Assembly (NCBI GenBank): GCA_022844045.1
Contig: JALHMM010000053.1
Span: 1 to 42,746 of the forward strand
Origin: Reyranellaceae bacterium
GTDB lineage: Bacteria > Pseudomonadota > Alphaproteobacteria > Reyranellales > Reyranellaceae
DNA length: 42,746 nt
Direction: 5' to 3'
Part shown: piece by piece, positions 1 through 8,692 of the stretch
Layout: the number at the start of each line of letters is the position of its first letter
Numbering within the stretch: position 1 is the first letter of the stretch
Program-made: the position numbers and the translations under genes
The notes under the pieces: model-generated
Databases searched by the model: none
Seen by the model: only the letters and a program-made list of their open reading frames with translations
What the model was told of the DNA's origin: nothing

Positions 1-1
1 G

Positions 2-169
2 CGCCTGGCGCCGGCGGCGCCTGCGCCCGCCGAGCCCGCGCCAGCCACCGCACCAACCACCGCACCGCCCGCCGCGCCGCCACCAGAACCGCCCAAGCCA
101 CCCGAGCCCGCACCGCCATCAGCGCCCGCGCCGAGGGTGACCGTGCCGATGCCGACGGCGCCGAAATAA
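2..169 (+). CDS. 3' end of a truncated gene with a Pro/Ala-rich tail
   Basis: Frame 2 is open from the window edge to a TAA at 167-169. It encodes about 55 residues made almost wholly of Pro and Ala with scattered Glu, Thr and Lys, ending in VTVPMPTAPK. This looks like the disordered tail or periplasm-spanning linker of a larger protein that begins outside the window. The family cannot be told from this piece. The gene converges on tldD, with an imperfect hairpin between them. The low-complexity composition is real but says nothing about function, and a chance open frame in very GC-rich DNA is not excluded. Confidence 0.5.
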   Translation, partial: RLAPAAPAPAEPAPATAPTTAPPAAPPPEPPKPPEPAPPSAPAPRVTVPMPTAPK

Positions 170-232
170 GAAGTGAGCTAGGAATCGACGGTACTCGACC
201 GACCCGACCTGGCAACGACGTCCAAGCCGTTT

Positions 233-285
233 GGGCCGCGCCGCTCCAGCGGCGCTCATGATGCGTCACTGGAGCGACGCGGCCC
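233..285. terminator. Imperfect 17-bp inverted repeat between convergent genes
   Basis: Arms 233-249 and 269-285 pair over 17 bp with one mismatch, around a 19-nt loop. The hairpin lies between the end of the truncated + strand gene and the end of tldD on the - strand. It could therefore act as a bidirectional transcription barrier. Neither side has a run of T, so intrinsic termination is only suggested. Confidence 0.45.
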
Positions 286-348
286 GGAGACAGCCAACAG
301 GTCGCCTGCGATCGCCCTGCCCCGGAGAGGGGCGGGCCAGAGGCGCTG

Positions 349-1782
349 CTACGTCGCCGTGCCGCCTACTGTCAGCCCGTCGAGCCTGAGCGTCGGCTGG
401 CCGACGCCGACGGGCACGCCCTGGCCGTCCTTGCCGCAGGTGCCGACGCCGAGATCCATCTCCAGGTCGTTGCCGACCATACCGATCTTCAAGAGCGCCT
501 CGCTGCCCGAGCCGATCAGGGTGGCGCCCTTGACCGGCGCGCCGACCTTGCCGTTCTCGATCAGGTAGGCCTCGGTGCAGCTGAAGACGAACTTGCCGTT
601 GGTGATGTCGACCTGGCCGCCGCCGAAATTCACGGCGTAGAGGCCGCGCTTCACAGAGGCCATGATTTCGCCAGGGTCCTTGTCGCCGGCCAGCATGATG
701 GTGTTGGTCATACGTGGCATCGGGCTGTGGGCGTGGCTCTGCCGCCGGCCGTTGCCGGTGGGCTTCGCGCCCATGAGGCGGGCGTTGAGCCGGTCCTGCA
801 TCAGGCCGACCAGCTTGCCGTCCTCGATCAGCACGGTGCGCTGGCTCGGCGTGCCCTCGTCGTCGACGGTGAGCGAGCCGCGGCGGTCGCGCATCGTGCC
901 GTCGTCGACCACGGTGACGCCGGGCGAGGCGATGCGCTCGTTCATCAGATGGGTGAACACCGAGGTCTTGCGGCGGTGGAAATCGCCTTCCAGGCCATGA
1001 CCAATGGCTTCGTGCCAGAGGATGCCCGACCAGCCCGCTCCGAGAACGACCGGGATCTCGCCGGCCGGCGCGTCGACCGACTCGAGGTTGACCAGCGCCT
1101 GGCGGATCGCCTCGTCGGTCTGCTTCTTCCAGTACTCGGGCTCGAACATGCCGCTATAGCCGATGCGCCCGCCCGAGCCTGAGGAGCCGGTTTCCATGCG
1201 ATCGCCCTTGCCGGCGACCACCGACACGTTGAGCCGCACCATCGGTCGCACGTCGGCGACCTTCCGGCCATCGGCGCGCACGATCTCGATCACTTGCCAA
1301 GAGGCGGCGATCGAGGCCGAGACCTGCTTCAGCCTGGGCTCCTTGCCGCGGGCATAGGCGTCGATCTCCTCCAGCAGTTTCACCTTGCGCTCGAAGGCGA
1401 TGCCGTCGAGCGGATTGGCGTCGGTGTAGAGCAGCGAATTGGTGCCGCGCGGCCCTTCGGCCGCCGTGCCGCCCTTGCCGCGGGCCACCGCACGTACCGT
1501 GGCGGCGGCGCGCTTGAGCGCCTGCTCGTCCAGCGCCGATGCATGGGCATAACCCACCGTCTCGCCCTTTACCGCGCGCAGGCCGAAGCCCTGGGAGACG
1601 TCGAAGGAGGCGCTTTTCAGCTTGCCATCGTCCCAGGCCAGCATCTCGCTCTGGGCGTATTCGAGGAACAGCTCGCCATCGTCGGTACCGCTGAGCGCCT
1701 CGCGCACGATGCGCTCGGTGCGCGCCTCGTCGAGGCCGGCACGCTTGAAGAACAGGTCGGTGGCGGTGGCGAGATGGGACAT
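349..1782 (-). CDS. tldD: TldD metalloprotease (TldD/PmbA family)
   Basis: A 477-residue cytoplasmic zinc peptidase subunit. In characterised bacteria TldD forms a heterodimer with TldE/PmbA, degrades unfolded peptides and matures some peptide antibiotics. The zinc site is visible as HEAIGH at residues 257-262, followed by a Gly-rich stretch, and the length is normal for the family. I chose the ATG at 1782 over the in-frame GTG at 1788 because GGAG lies 5 nt upstream of the ATG but directly touches the GTG. No PmbA partner is present in the window. The gene is divergent from the cox operon, an arrangement seen in many alphaproteobacteria. The family assignment is firm. Confidence 0.95.
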   Translation of the reverse strand: MSHLATATDLFFKRAGLDEARTERIVREALSGTDDGELFLEYAQSEMLAWDDGKLKSASFDVSQGFGLRAVKGETVGYAHASALDEQALKRAAATVRAVARGKGGTAAEGPRGTNSLLYTDANPLDGIAFERKVKLLEEIDAYARGKEPRLKQVSASIAASWQVIEIVRADGRKVADVRPMVRLNVSVVAGKGDRMETGSSGSGGRIGYSGMFEPEYWKKQTDEAIRQALVNLESVDAPAGEIPVVLGAGWSGILWHEAIGHGLEGDFHRRKTSVFTHLMNERIASPGVTVVDDGTMRDRRGSLTVDDEGTPSQRTVLIEDGKLVGLMQDRLNARLMGAKPTGNGRRQSHAHSPMPRMTNTIMLAGDKDPGEIMASVKRGLYAVNFGGGQVDITNGKFVFSCTEAYLIENGKVGAPVKGATLIGSGSEALLKIGMVGNDLEMDLGVGTCGKDGQGVPVGVGQPTLRLDGLTVGGTAT

Positions 1783-1850
1783 GGGCACTCCGCTGGCTCA
1801 GACCTCAACATAGGCGTCCGGCGGCGATACGTCAGCCCCATGAGTCATCT

Positions 1851-2003
1851 CTACCTTCCCCCGGAGGCGGAAGTTGCCCGAAGGGCGGAAGTGGGATGTC
1901 GAAGACGGACTCCTGCGTTTGTCTTCGACATCCCCCCGCGGGGCCGTCCGCAGCCCCCGACCGTCGCGCTGCGCGAGCCACCTTCCCCTTCCGGGGGAAG
2001 GCA
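1851..2003. repeat. Composite palindromic (REP/MITE-like) element
   Basis: The 412-bp gene-free gap between tldD and coxB is dominated by nested inverted repeats. The outer arms 1854-1865 and 1990-2001 match perfectly over 12 bp (ccttcccccgga). Inside them, 1893-1906 and 1921-1934 match perfectly over 14 bp around a 14-nt loop. The outer arms share the ccttccccc core with the simpler palindromes at 7475-7500 and 10194-10222, so this is probably one member of a dispersed intergenic family. No open frame with coding character lies here. The coxB promoter should lie between 2004 and 2194, but I see no convincing hexamers. Confidence 0.7.
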
Positions 2004-2194
2004 GGAGTCGGAATTGTTGCGACCCGTCGAGAGTTGCGCCAACCGGCTGACAGCATGGGCGTTTTCGCCTGCCGGAGTGCGTCAGGCGGACGCATCGCGG
2101 CGGGGGGCGAATTGGAGTGACCGGGCTTTACGTCCTCTGCTAGATACGCCCATCATCCGCGTGGATATTGCGGCAAGCGGCAAGGAGTGGGGGC

Positions 2195-3094
2195 ATGGGT
2201 TCGAACAGCGGCGCGTCGATCATGAGCCGCCTGGGGATGCTGGCGACAGCCGGCTTCGCTCTCATCGCGTCCTCCGGCATGGCGGTCGCCCAGGACAGCG
2301 ATTTCGTCGACCTGCCGCACCGCGGCCAGATGAACCTGCATCATCCGGTCACCGAGATCATGGACAAGCTGGTCAGCCTGCATAACCTGCTGCTGGTGAT
2401 CATCTCGGTGATCACCATCTTCGTGCTGAGCCTGCTGGTCTACGTGATGGTGCGCTTCCGCGCCTCGCGCAATCCGGTGCCCTCGCAGGTGACCCACAAC
2501 ACGCTGCTCGAAGTGGCCTGGACGGTGGTGCCGATCATCATCCTGATCGTCATCGCCATCCCGTCCTTCAAGCTGCTCTATTTCATGGACCGCACCACCG
2601 AACCGGGCCTGACCATCAAGATCACCGGCAAGCAGTGGAACTGGCAGTACGAGTACCCCGACCTCAAGATCGACTTCGAAGCCTTCATGGTGAAGGAGGC
2701 CGACTGGGTCAAGCTGTCGGATGCCGAGAAGCAGCGCCGTCCGCGCCTCCTCGCCGTCGACAACGAGATGGTCGTGCCGGTCAACACCAACGTGCGCTTC
2801 TACGTCACCTCGACCGACGTGATGCACTCCTGGGCGATCCCCGCCTTCGGCGTCAAGCACGATGCGATCATCGGCCGCCTCAACGAGGGCTGGTTCAACG
2901 TGCGCAAGGAAGGCCTGTACTACGGCCAATGCTCGCAGATCTGTGGCTCGGGCCACGCCTACATGCCGATCGCGGTGCGCGTCGTCTCGAAGGAGGCGTT
3001 CGACAAGTGGGCGGCGTCCAAGAAGGCGGCCGCGCTGCCCGCGCCCACGGAATTCGCCGCCAATGATTCGATAAGGGCCGAGCCGACGCGCTGA
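2195..3094 (+). CDS. coxB: Cytochrome c oxidase subunit II (aa3 type)
   Basis: A 299-residue subunit carrying the CuA centre that takes electrons from cytochrome c in the terminal oxidase. It has a signal peptide ending near AVAQ (residues 30-33) and two membrane helices at about 63-86 and 106-127. A periplasmic cupredoxin domain follows. The aromatic GKQWNWQYEYP stretch is at 145-155. CuA ligands are visible as H211, C246, C250, H254 and M257. Residue 248 is Gln where many homologs have Glu; Gln also occurs in other bacterial subunits II and the ligand acts through its backbone. The ATG at 2195 has AGGAG 7 nt upstream, which is better than the in-frame TTG at 2168. It is the first gene of the cox operon. 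Confidence 0.96.
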   Translation: MGSNSGASIMSRLGMLATAGFALIASSGMAVAQDSDFVDLPHRGQMNLHHPVTEIMDKLVSLHNLLLVIISVITIFVLSLLVYVMVRFRASRNPVPSQVTHNTLLEVAWTVVPIIILIVIAIPSFKLLYFMDRTTEPGLTIKITGKQWNWQYEYPDLKIDFEAFMVKEADWVKLSDAEKQRRPRLLAVDNEMVVPVNTNVRFYVTSTDVMHSWAIPAFGVKHDAIIGRLNEGWFNVRKEGLYYGQCSQICGSGHAYMPIAVRVVSKEAFDKWAASKKAAALPAPTEFAANDSIRAEPTR

Positions 3095-4780
<1,686 letters not shown>

Positions 4781-4786
4781 GGATTC

Positions 4787-4812
4787 CAGGGGGCGCCACG
4801 GGGCGCCCCCTG
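4787..4812 (+). other. Perfect 11-bp hairpin between coxA and ctaB
   Basis: Arms 4787-4797 (cagggggcgcc) and 4802-4812 pair perfectly around the tetraloop acgg, starting 6 nt after the coxA stop. No U-run follows, so it is unlikely to be a full terminator. The position suggests 3' end protection of the coxBA part of the mRNA, or partial attenuation. Either would make more structural subunit mRNA than assembly-factor mRNA. That role is inference. Confidence 0.65.
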
Positions 4813-4829
4813 AACCGTAACGGTAAACC

Positions 4830-5753
4830 ATGACCGATCTGTCCGCGACCACCCTGCACGACACCGGCGCGACCACAGCGCCGACGCCGTCGCGCGTGGC
4901 CGACTACGTGGCGCTCCTGAAGTTGCGGGTGGTGTCGCTGGTGGTGTTCACCGGCATGGTCGGCCTGTGGCTGGCGCCGGGCCACATCCATCCGTTGCTG
5001 GGTGCCGTGGCCATTGTGGCGATCGCGCTGGGCGCGGGCGCCTCGGGCGCGATCAACATGTGGTATGACCGTGACATCGACGCGGTCATGACCCGCACGC
5101 GCAAGCGGCCGATCCCGACCGGCGCCGTGGCGCCCGACGACGCTCTGGGCTTCGGCGTGCTGCTGTCGATCTTTTCGGTGGCGCTGATGACGGTGGCGAC
5201 CAACGCCGTCGCCGGCGGTCTGCTGGCGCTGACCATCCTGTTTTATGTCTTCGTCTACACCGTCTGGCTGAAGCGGCGCACGCCGCACAACATCGTCATC
5301 GGTGGCGCCGCCGGCGCCTTCCCGCCGATGATCGGCTGGGCGGCGATCACCGGCGACGTGTCGTGGGCCAGCGTCTCGCTGTTCCTGCTCATCTTCTTCT
5401 GGACGCCGCCGCATTTCTGGGCGCTGTCGCTGTACTGCGACGACGACTATCGCCGCGCCGGCGTACCGATGCTGCCGGTGGTCTCCGGCGTGCGCCACAC
5501 CAAGCTGCAGATGCTGGCCTATTGCCTGCTGCTGCTGCCGGTCGGCCTGCTGCCGACATTGACCGGCGCGGTCGGCTGGGGCTACGGCCTCTATTCGCTG
5601 GCCGCCGGCATGGTCTTCGTTGGCCACGCGTTGCGCGTGCTGCGCGCGCCCGAGGACGACAAGAGCGCCGCGCGCGCGATGTTCCGCTATTCGCTGGGCT
5701 ATCTTTTCCTGCTGTTCGTGGCGATGGTCGCGGACCGTCTGGCCTTCGGTTGA
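4830..5753 (+). CDS. ctaB: Protoheme IX farnesyltransferase (heme O synthase)
   Basis: A 307-residue integral membrane prenyltransferase of the UbiA superfamily. It converts heme B to heme O by adding a farnesyl group, the first step toward the heme A that CoxA needs. The first Asp-rich motif, NMWYDRDID, and its TRTRKRPIPTG extension are clear. The second Asp-rich region reads CDDDYRRAGVPMLP. Several hydrophobic helices fit the usual nine-segment fold, and the length is normal. It sits between coxA and the assembly genes, as in many alphaproteobacteria. No heme A synthase (ctaA) is present in the window. Confidence 0.96.
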   Translation: MTDLSATTLHDTGATTAPTPSRVADYVALLKLRVVSLVVFTGMVGLWLAPGHIHPLLGAVAIVAIALGAGASGAINMWYDRDIDAVMTRTRKRPIPTGAVAPDDALGFGVLLSIFSVALMTVATNAVAGGLLALTILFYVFVYTVWLKRRTPHNIVIGGAAGAFPPMIGWAAITGDVSWASVSLFLLIFFWTPPHFWALSLYCDDDYRRAGVPMLPVVSGVRHTKLQMLAYCLLLLPVGLLPTLTGAVGWGYGLYSLAAGMVFVGHALRVLRAPEDDKSAARAMFRYSLGYLFLLFVAMVADRLAFG

Positions 5754-5764
5754 GGGCGGGGAGC

Positions 5765-5944
5765 ATGGAGATGGCGGCCCCCGATCCGCGCAAGCCCTAC
5801 ATCACCGAGCGCCACATCCAGCAGCGCGGCAAGAATCGCGTCGTGCTGGGCGTGATCATCGGCATCTGCCTGCTGTTCTTCGTCATCACCATCGTGAAGT
5901 TCGGTGGCGCTGGCGTGCTACCCGGCGCCGGAGGCATGAAGTGA
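5765..5944 (+). CDS. coxF: CoxF-like small membrane protein
   Basis: A 59-residue protein with a polar N-terminus (PDPRKPYITERHIQQRGKNR) and one membrane segment at about residues 26-46. It begins 11 nt after ctaB with a GGGGAG Shine-Dalgarno sequence, and its TGA overlaps the GTG start of ctaG in GTGA. Small proteins at this spot between ctaB and ctaG are called CoxF in rhizobial aa3 oxidase clusters. Their exact role is not settled, though an assembly or accessory role is usual. I am sure of the gene, and fairly sure of the CoxF label from position and form. Confidence 0.8.
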   Translation: MEMAAPDPRKPYITERHIQQRGKNRVVLGVIIGICLLFFVITIVKFGGAGVLPGAGGMK

Positions 5945-6546
5945 GCGCCGCGGCCGACGATCTCCAGCGCCGCAACCGGCGGGTCGGCCTGATGGTCGCG
6001 CTGGCCGGCTCGGCGATGCTCGGCCTCGCCTTCGCCTCGGTGCCGCTCTACGAGCTCTTCTGCAGGGTCACCGGCTTCGGCGGCACCACCCAGGTCGCCA
6101 CGGCGGCGCCGGGCCGCGTGCTAGAGCGCACCGTGCGCGTGCGCTTCGACGCCAGTAGGGACGCCAACCTGCCGTGGAAGTTCGAACCGCTGCAGCGCGA
6201 GGTCACGGTGCGGCTGGGCGAGGAGACGCTGGTCTTCTACCGCGCCACCAACGTCTCGCAGCGTCCGATCGTCGGCACCTCGACCTACAACGTGCTGCCG
6301 GACATCACCGGCCAGTGGTTCAACAAGATCCAGTGCTTCTGCTTCACCGAGCAGCTCCTGATGCCGGGGCAGAGCATCGACATGCCCGTGGTGTTCTTCG
6401 TCGACCCTGATATGGCGAAGGAACGCCGCTACGACGGCGTCAGCACGATCACATTGTCCTATACGTTCTTCGAAGCGCGCACCGACAAGGCGCGCGAGCT
6501 GCTGAGCCGGCTGCCGGCTTCGGCGGACAGCAAAAGGGGTGGGTGA
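5941..6546 (+). CDS. ctaG: Cytochrome c oxidase assembly protein CtaG (Cox11 family)
   Basis: A 201-residue copper chaperone that delivers copper to the CuB site of subunit I. It has a short cytoplasmic N-terminus and one membrane anchor at about residues 15-34. A periplasmic immunoglobulin-like domain follows. The copper-binding CFCF motif is at 132-135, and the additional conserved Cys is C41, just after the membrane helix. The GTG at 5941 is chosen because it gives the normal length and overlaps the coxF stop, a sign of translational coupling. An upstream ATG in the same frame lies deep inside ctaB and is not used. Confidence 0.95.
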   Translation: MSAAADDLQRRNRRVGLMVALAGSAMLGLAFASVPLYELFCRVTGFGGTTQVATAAPGRVLERTVRVRFDASRDANLPWKFEPLQREVTVRLGEETLVFYRATNVSQRPIVGTSTYNVLPDITGQWFNKIQCFCFTEQLLMPGQSIDMPVVFFVDPDMAKERRYDGVSTITLSYTFFEARTDKARELLSRLPASADSKRGG

Positions 6547-6547
6547 G

Positions 6548-7420
6548 ATGGCCGCAGCAGCCCAGAAGCATCCGTATCATCTGGTCGATCCCAGCATCTG
6601 GCCGTTGATCGGCGCCTTCGCCGGCGTCCTGCTCGCCTTCGGCGGCGTCCTGTACATGCACCCGACGATGCTGGGCGCGGGCCTCGCGCCGACGGTGAAG
6701 GCGCTAGGCGTCTGGAAGGTCGCGCCCGGCCTGCTGCTGGTCTTCATCACCATGTGGTACTGGTGGAAGGACGTGATCGTGGAATCGCGCATCCACCACA
6801 CCCCGGTGGTGCAGCTCGGCCTGCGCTACGGCATGATCCTGTTCATCGCCTCGGAGGTGTTCTTCTTCCTGGCGTTCTTCTGGGCCTTCTTCGACGCCTC
6901 GCTGTTCCCCGGCGCCGAGAACATGCCGGGCCGCACCGAGGCCACCGGCGGCGTCTGGCCGCCCAAGGGCGTGGCGCCGTTTGACCCGTTCGATCTGCCG
7001 CTGATCAACACCCTGATCCTGCTGCTCTCGGGCACCACCGTGACCTGGGCGCACCATGCCATCCTGGAAGGCGATCAGAAGTCGGCGGTGCGCGGCCTGT
7101 TGCTGACCGTGCTGCTGGGCATGTTGTTCACCGCCGTGCAGGCCTACGAGTATGTCCACGCCGCCTTCGGCTTCCGCGATGGCATCTACTCCTCGACCTT
7201 CTACCTGGCGACCGGCTTCCACGGCTTCCACGTGCTGGTCGGCACGATCTTCCTGACCGTCTGCCTGTTCCGCGCCATGGACAACCAGTTCAAGCCCGAG
7301 CAGCATTTCGGCTTCGAGGCGGCCGCCTGGTACTGGCACTTCGTCGACGTGGTCTGGATCTTCCTGTTCTTCGCCATCTACTGGTGGGGCATGGGCGACG
7401 CGATCCCGGCGGCGCACTGA
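6548..7420 (+). CDS. coxC: Cytochrome c oxidase subunit III
   Basis: A 290-residue, seven-helix membrane subunit that stabilises the oxidase and supports rapid proton uptake. The motifs WYWWKDVIVESRIHHT, FFFLAFFWAFFDASL, TVTWAHHA and the C-terminal WHFVDVVWIFLFFAIYWWG are diagnostic. The ATG at 6548 follows AAAGGGG by 8 nt and is 1 nt past the ctaG stop; an in-frame GTG at 6539 is the alternative. A strong intrinsic terminator lies downstream, so DUF983 and surf1 may depend on read-through or on their own promoter. Confidence 0.97.
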   Translation: MAAAAQKHPYHLVDPSIWPLIGAFAGVLLAFGGVLYMHPTMLGAGLAPTVKALGVWKVAPGLLLVFITMWYWWKDVIVESRIHHTPVVQLGLRYGMILFIASEVFFFLAFFWAFFDASLFPGAENMPGRTEATGGVWPPKGVAPFDPFDLPLINTLILLLSGTTVTWAHHAILEGDQKSAVRGLLLTVLLGMLFTAVQAYEYVHAAFGFRDGIYSSTFYLATGFHGFHVLVGTIFLTVCLFRAMDNQFKPEQHFGFEAAAWYWHFVDVVWIFLFFAIYWWGMGDAIPAAH

Positions 7421-7443
7421 CGCGCCGTTATCGGCGACATGAC

Positions 7444-7474
7444 GACGCCGGCCGAGAGGCCGGCGTCTCTTTTT
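7444..7474 (+). terminator. Rho-independent terminator after coxC
   Basis: A perfect 10-bp GC-rich stem (gacgccggcc at 7444-7453 with ggccggcgtc at 7458-7467) closes a GAGA tetraloop. TCTTTTT follows immediately. This is a canonical intrinsic terminator for the oxidase structural operon, 24 nt past the coxC stop. Confidence 0.88.
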
Positions 7475-7500
7475 CTACCTTCCTCCGGGGGGGAAGGTAG
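7475..7500. repeat. Short palindrome of the ctaccttcc family
   Basis: Arms 7475-7483 (ctaccttcc) and 7492-7500 (ggaaggtag) are perfectly complementary, with an 8-nt C/G-rich loop. It directly abuts the coxC terminator and lies 9 nt before the DUF983 start. It matches the outer arms of the element at 1851-2003 and the palindrome at 10194-10222. Confidence 0.6.
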
Positions 7501-7509
7501 AGTGAATCG

Positions 7510-7884
7510 ATGTCATCCGACTGGCCGCCTCTGTCATCGCTGTCGACCGGCCTCGCCGGACGCTGTCCGCGTTGCGGCAGGGGAAGGCTCTTCGACGGGG
7601 TGCTGAAGATCCACTCGGCCTGCGGAGAATGCGGGCTCGATCTGCGCGGCCACGACGCTGGCGACGGCCCGGCTGTGTTCGTGATCCTGGGCCTGGGCGC
7701 GGTGATGATGGGCCTGGTGCTGTGGGTCGAGTTCCGCTTCGAGCCGCCGGTCTGGGTCCATCTCGCGCTGTGGACGCCCGTGGTGATCGCGCTGACCATC
7801 CTGCCGCTGCGGCTGATCAAGGGCGTCCTAGTGGCGCAGCAGTACCACCATCGCTCGACGGCGGGCGAGGATGGCCCTACATGA
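7510..7884 (+). CDS. DUF983 family protein
   Basis: A 124-residue small membrane protein. It has two CxxC pairs in the N-terminal soluble part (CPRC at 19-22 and CGEC at 38-41), the RCPRCGxGxLFxGxL signature and a GHDAGDGP turn. Two hydrophobic helices follow at about 55-75 and 82-103. The CxxC pairs suggest zinc or copper binding. The family is recurrently encoded beside cytochrome oxidase assembly genes, and here its stop overlaps the surf1 start in ATGA. A role in oxidase biogenesis is inferred from context; the biochemical function is unknown. Confidence 0.88.
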   Translation: MSSDWPPLSSLSTGLAGRCPRCGRGRLFDGVLKIHSACGECGLDLRGHDAGDGPAVFVILGLGAVMMGLVLWVEFRFEPPVWVHLALWTPVVIALTILPLRLIKGVLVAQQYHHRSTAGEDGPT

Positions 7885-8642
7885 GCGTCATGCGCGATTT
7901 CAAGCCGTCATTCTGGCCGACCGTCTTCAGCGTTCCGGCCTTCCTGGTCATGCTCGGGCTCGGCGCCTGGCAACTGCAGCGCATGGAGTGGAAGAACGAT
8001 CTGATCACGCGCCTGCAGAGCCGCATGACCATGGCGCCGCTTGACGCCGCCGGCGTCGCCGCCGATCCCAAGGCGGCCGAGTACCGCAAGGTCCGGCTGA
8101 CCGGCACCTTCCTGCACGACAAGGAAATGCATCTGCTGGCGCGCAGCCTGAACCGCAATGTCGGCCTGCAGATCGTCACGCCGCTGCGCCTGGAGTCGGG
8201 CGAGGTCGTGCTGTTCAACCGCGGCTGGATACCGGAGCGGTTGAAGGATCCGGCGCGTCGCGCGGCGGGGCAGGTGCAGGGCGTCGTCACCGTCGAAGGC
8301 GTCGTGCGGTTGAGCGAAGCCAATCTGCAGAGCTGGTTCGTTCCCGAGAACAAGCCCGAGCGCAATGTCTGGCTGACCATGGACGTCGCCACCATGCGCC
8401 GCACCGCGGGCCTGCCCGAGTCGCCGGCGCTGAAGCCCGACGCATGGTTCGTCGCCGCCGACGCCACGCCCAACCCCGGGGGCTTCCCGATCGGCGGCCA
8501 GACCCGGGTGAACCTGCCCAACGATCACCTGCAGTACTCGATCACCTGGTTCCTGCTGGCGCTGAGTCTGGTCGGCGTCTACATCGCCTATCACTGGCGC
8601 CGCGGCCGTCCCACGCCGCCGCCCGTGCCGGAGCGGGGCTGA
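7881..8642 (+). CDS. surf1: SURF1 family cytochrome oxidase assembly protein
   Basis: A 253-residue protein with the SURF1 topology: an N-terminal helix (about 14-32), a periplasmic domain, and a C-terminal helix (about 216-235). Family motifs include LGAWQLQRMEWKNDLI near the N-terminus, FNRGWIP in the middle, and NDHLQYSITWFLLA before the last helix. Bacterial SURF1 (CtaA/Shy1 type) helps insert heme A into subunit I. The ATG at 7881 overlaps the DUF983 stop. Longer upstream extensions of the frame lie inside DUF983 and are shadows. Confidence 0.94.
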   Translation: MSVMRDFKPSFWPTVFSVPAFLVMLGLGAWQLQRMEWKNDLITRLQSRMTMAPLDAAGVAADPKAAEYRKVRLTGTFLHDKEMHLLARSLNRNVGLQIVTPLRLESGEVVLFNRGWIPERLKDPARRAAGQVQGVVTVEGVVRLSEANLQSWFVPENKPERNVWLTMDVATMRRTAGLPESPALKPDAWFVAADATPNPGGFPIGGQTRVNLPNDHLQYSITWFLLALSLVGVYIAYHWRRGRPTPPPVPERG

Positions 8643-8652
8643 GCCTTTCTCC

Positions 8653-8673
8653 CTCTCCCTGAGGTGGGGAGAG
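8653..8673. repeat. Short hairpin after surf1
   Basis: ctctccc at 8653-8659 pairs with gggagag at 8667-8673, 10 nt after the surf1 stop. No T-tract follows. It could weakly stabilise the 3' end of the mRNA. Its sequence differs from the ccttccccc palindromes nearby. Confidence 0.35.
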
Positions 8674-8692
8674 CCAGACATGGAATGAATCG

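Noticed and set aside
2936..2974. Gln at position 248 in the CuA motif of CoxB instead of Glu
   Set aside because: Gln occurs at this place in other functional bacterial subunits II, and the ligand is a backbone carbonyl.
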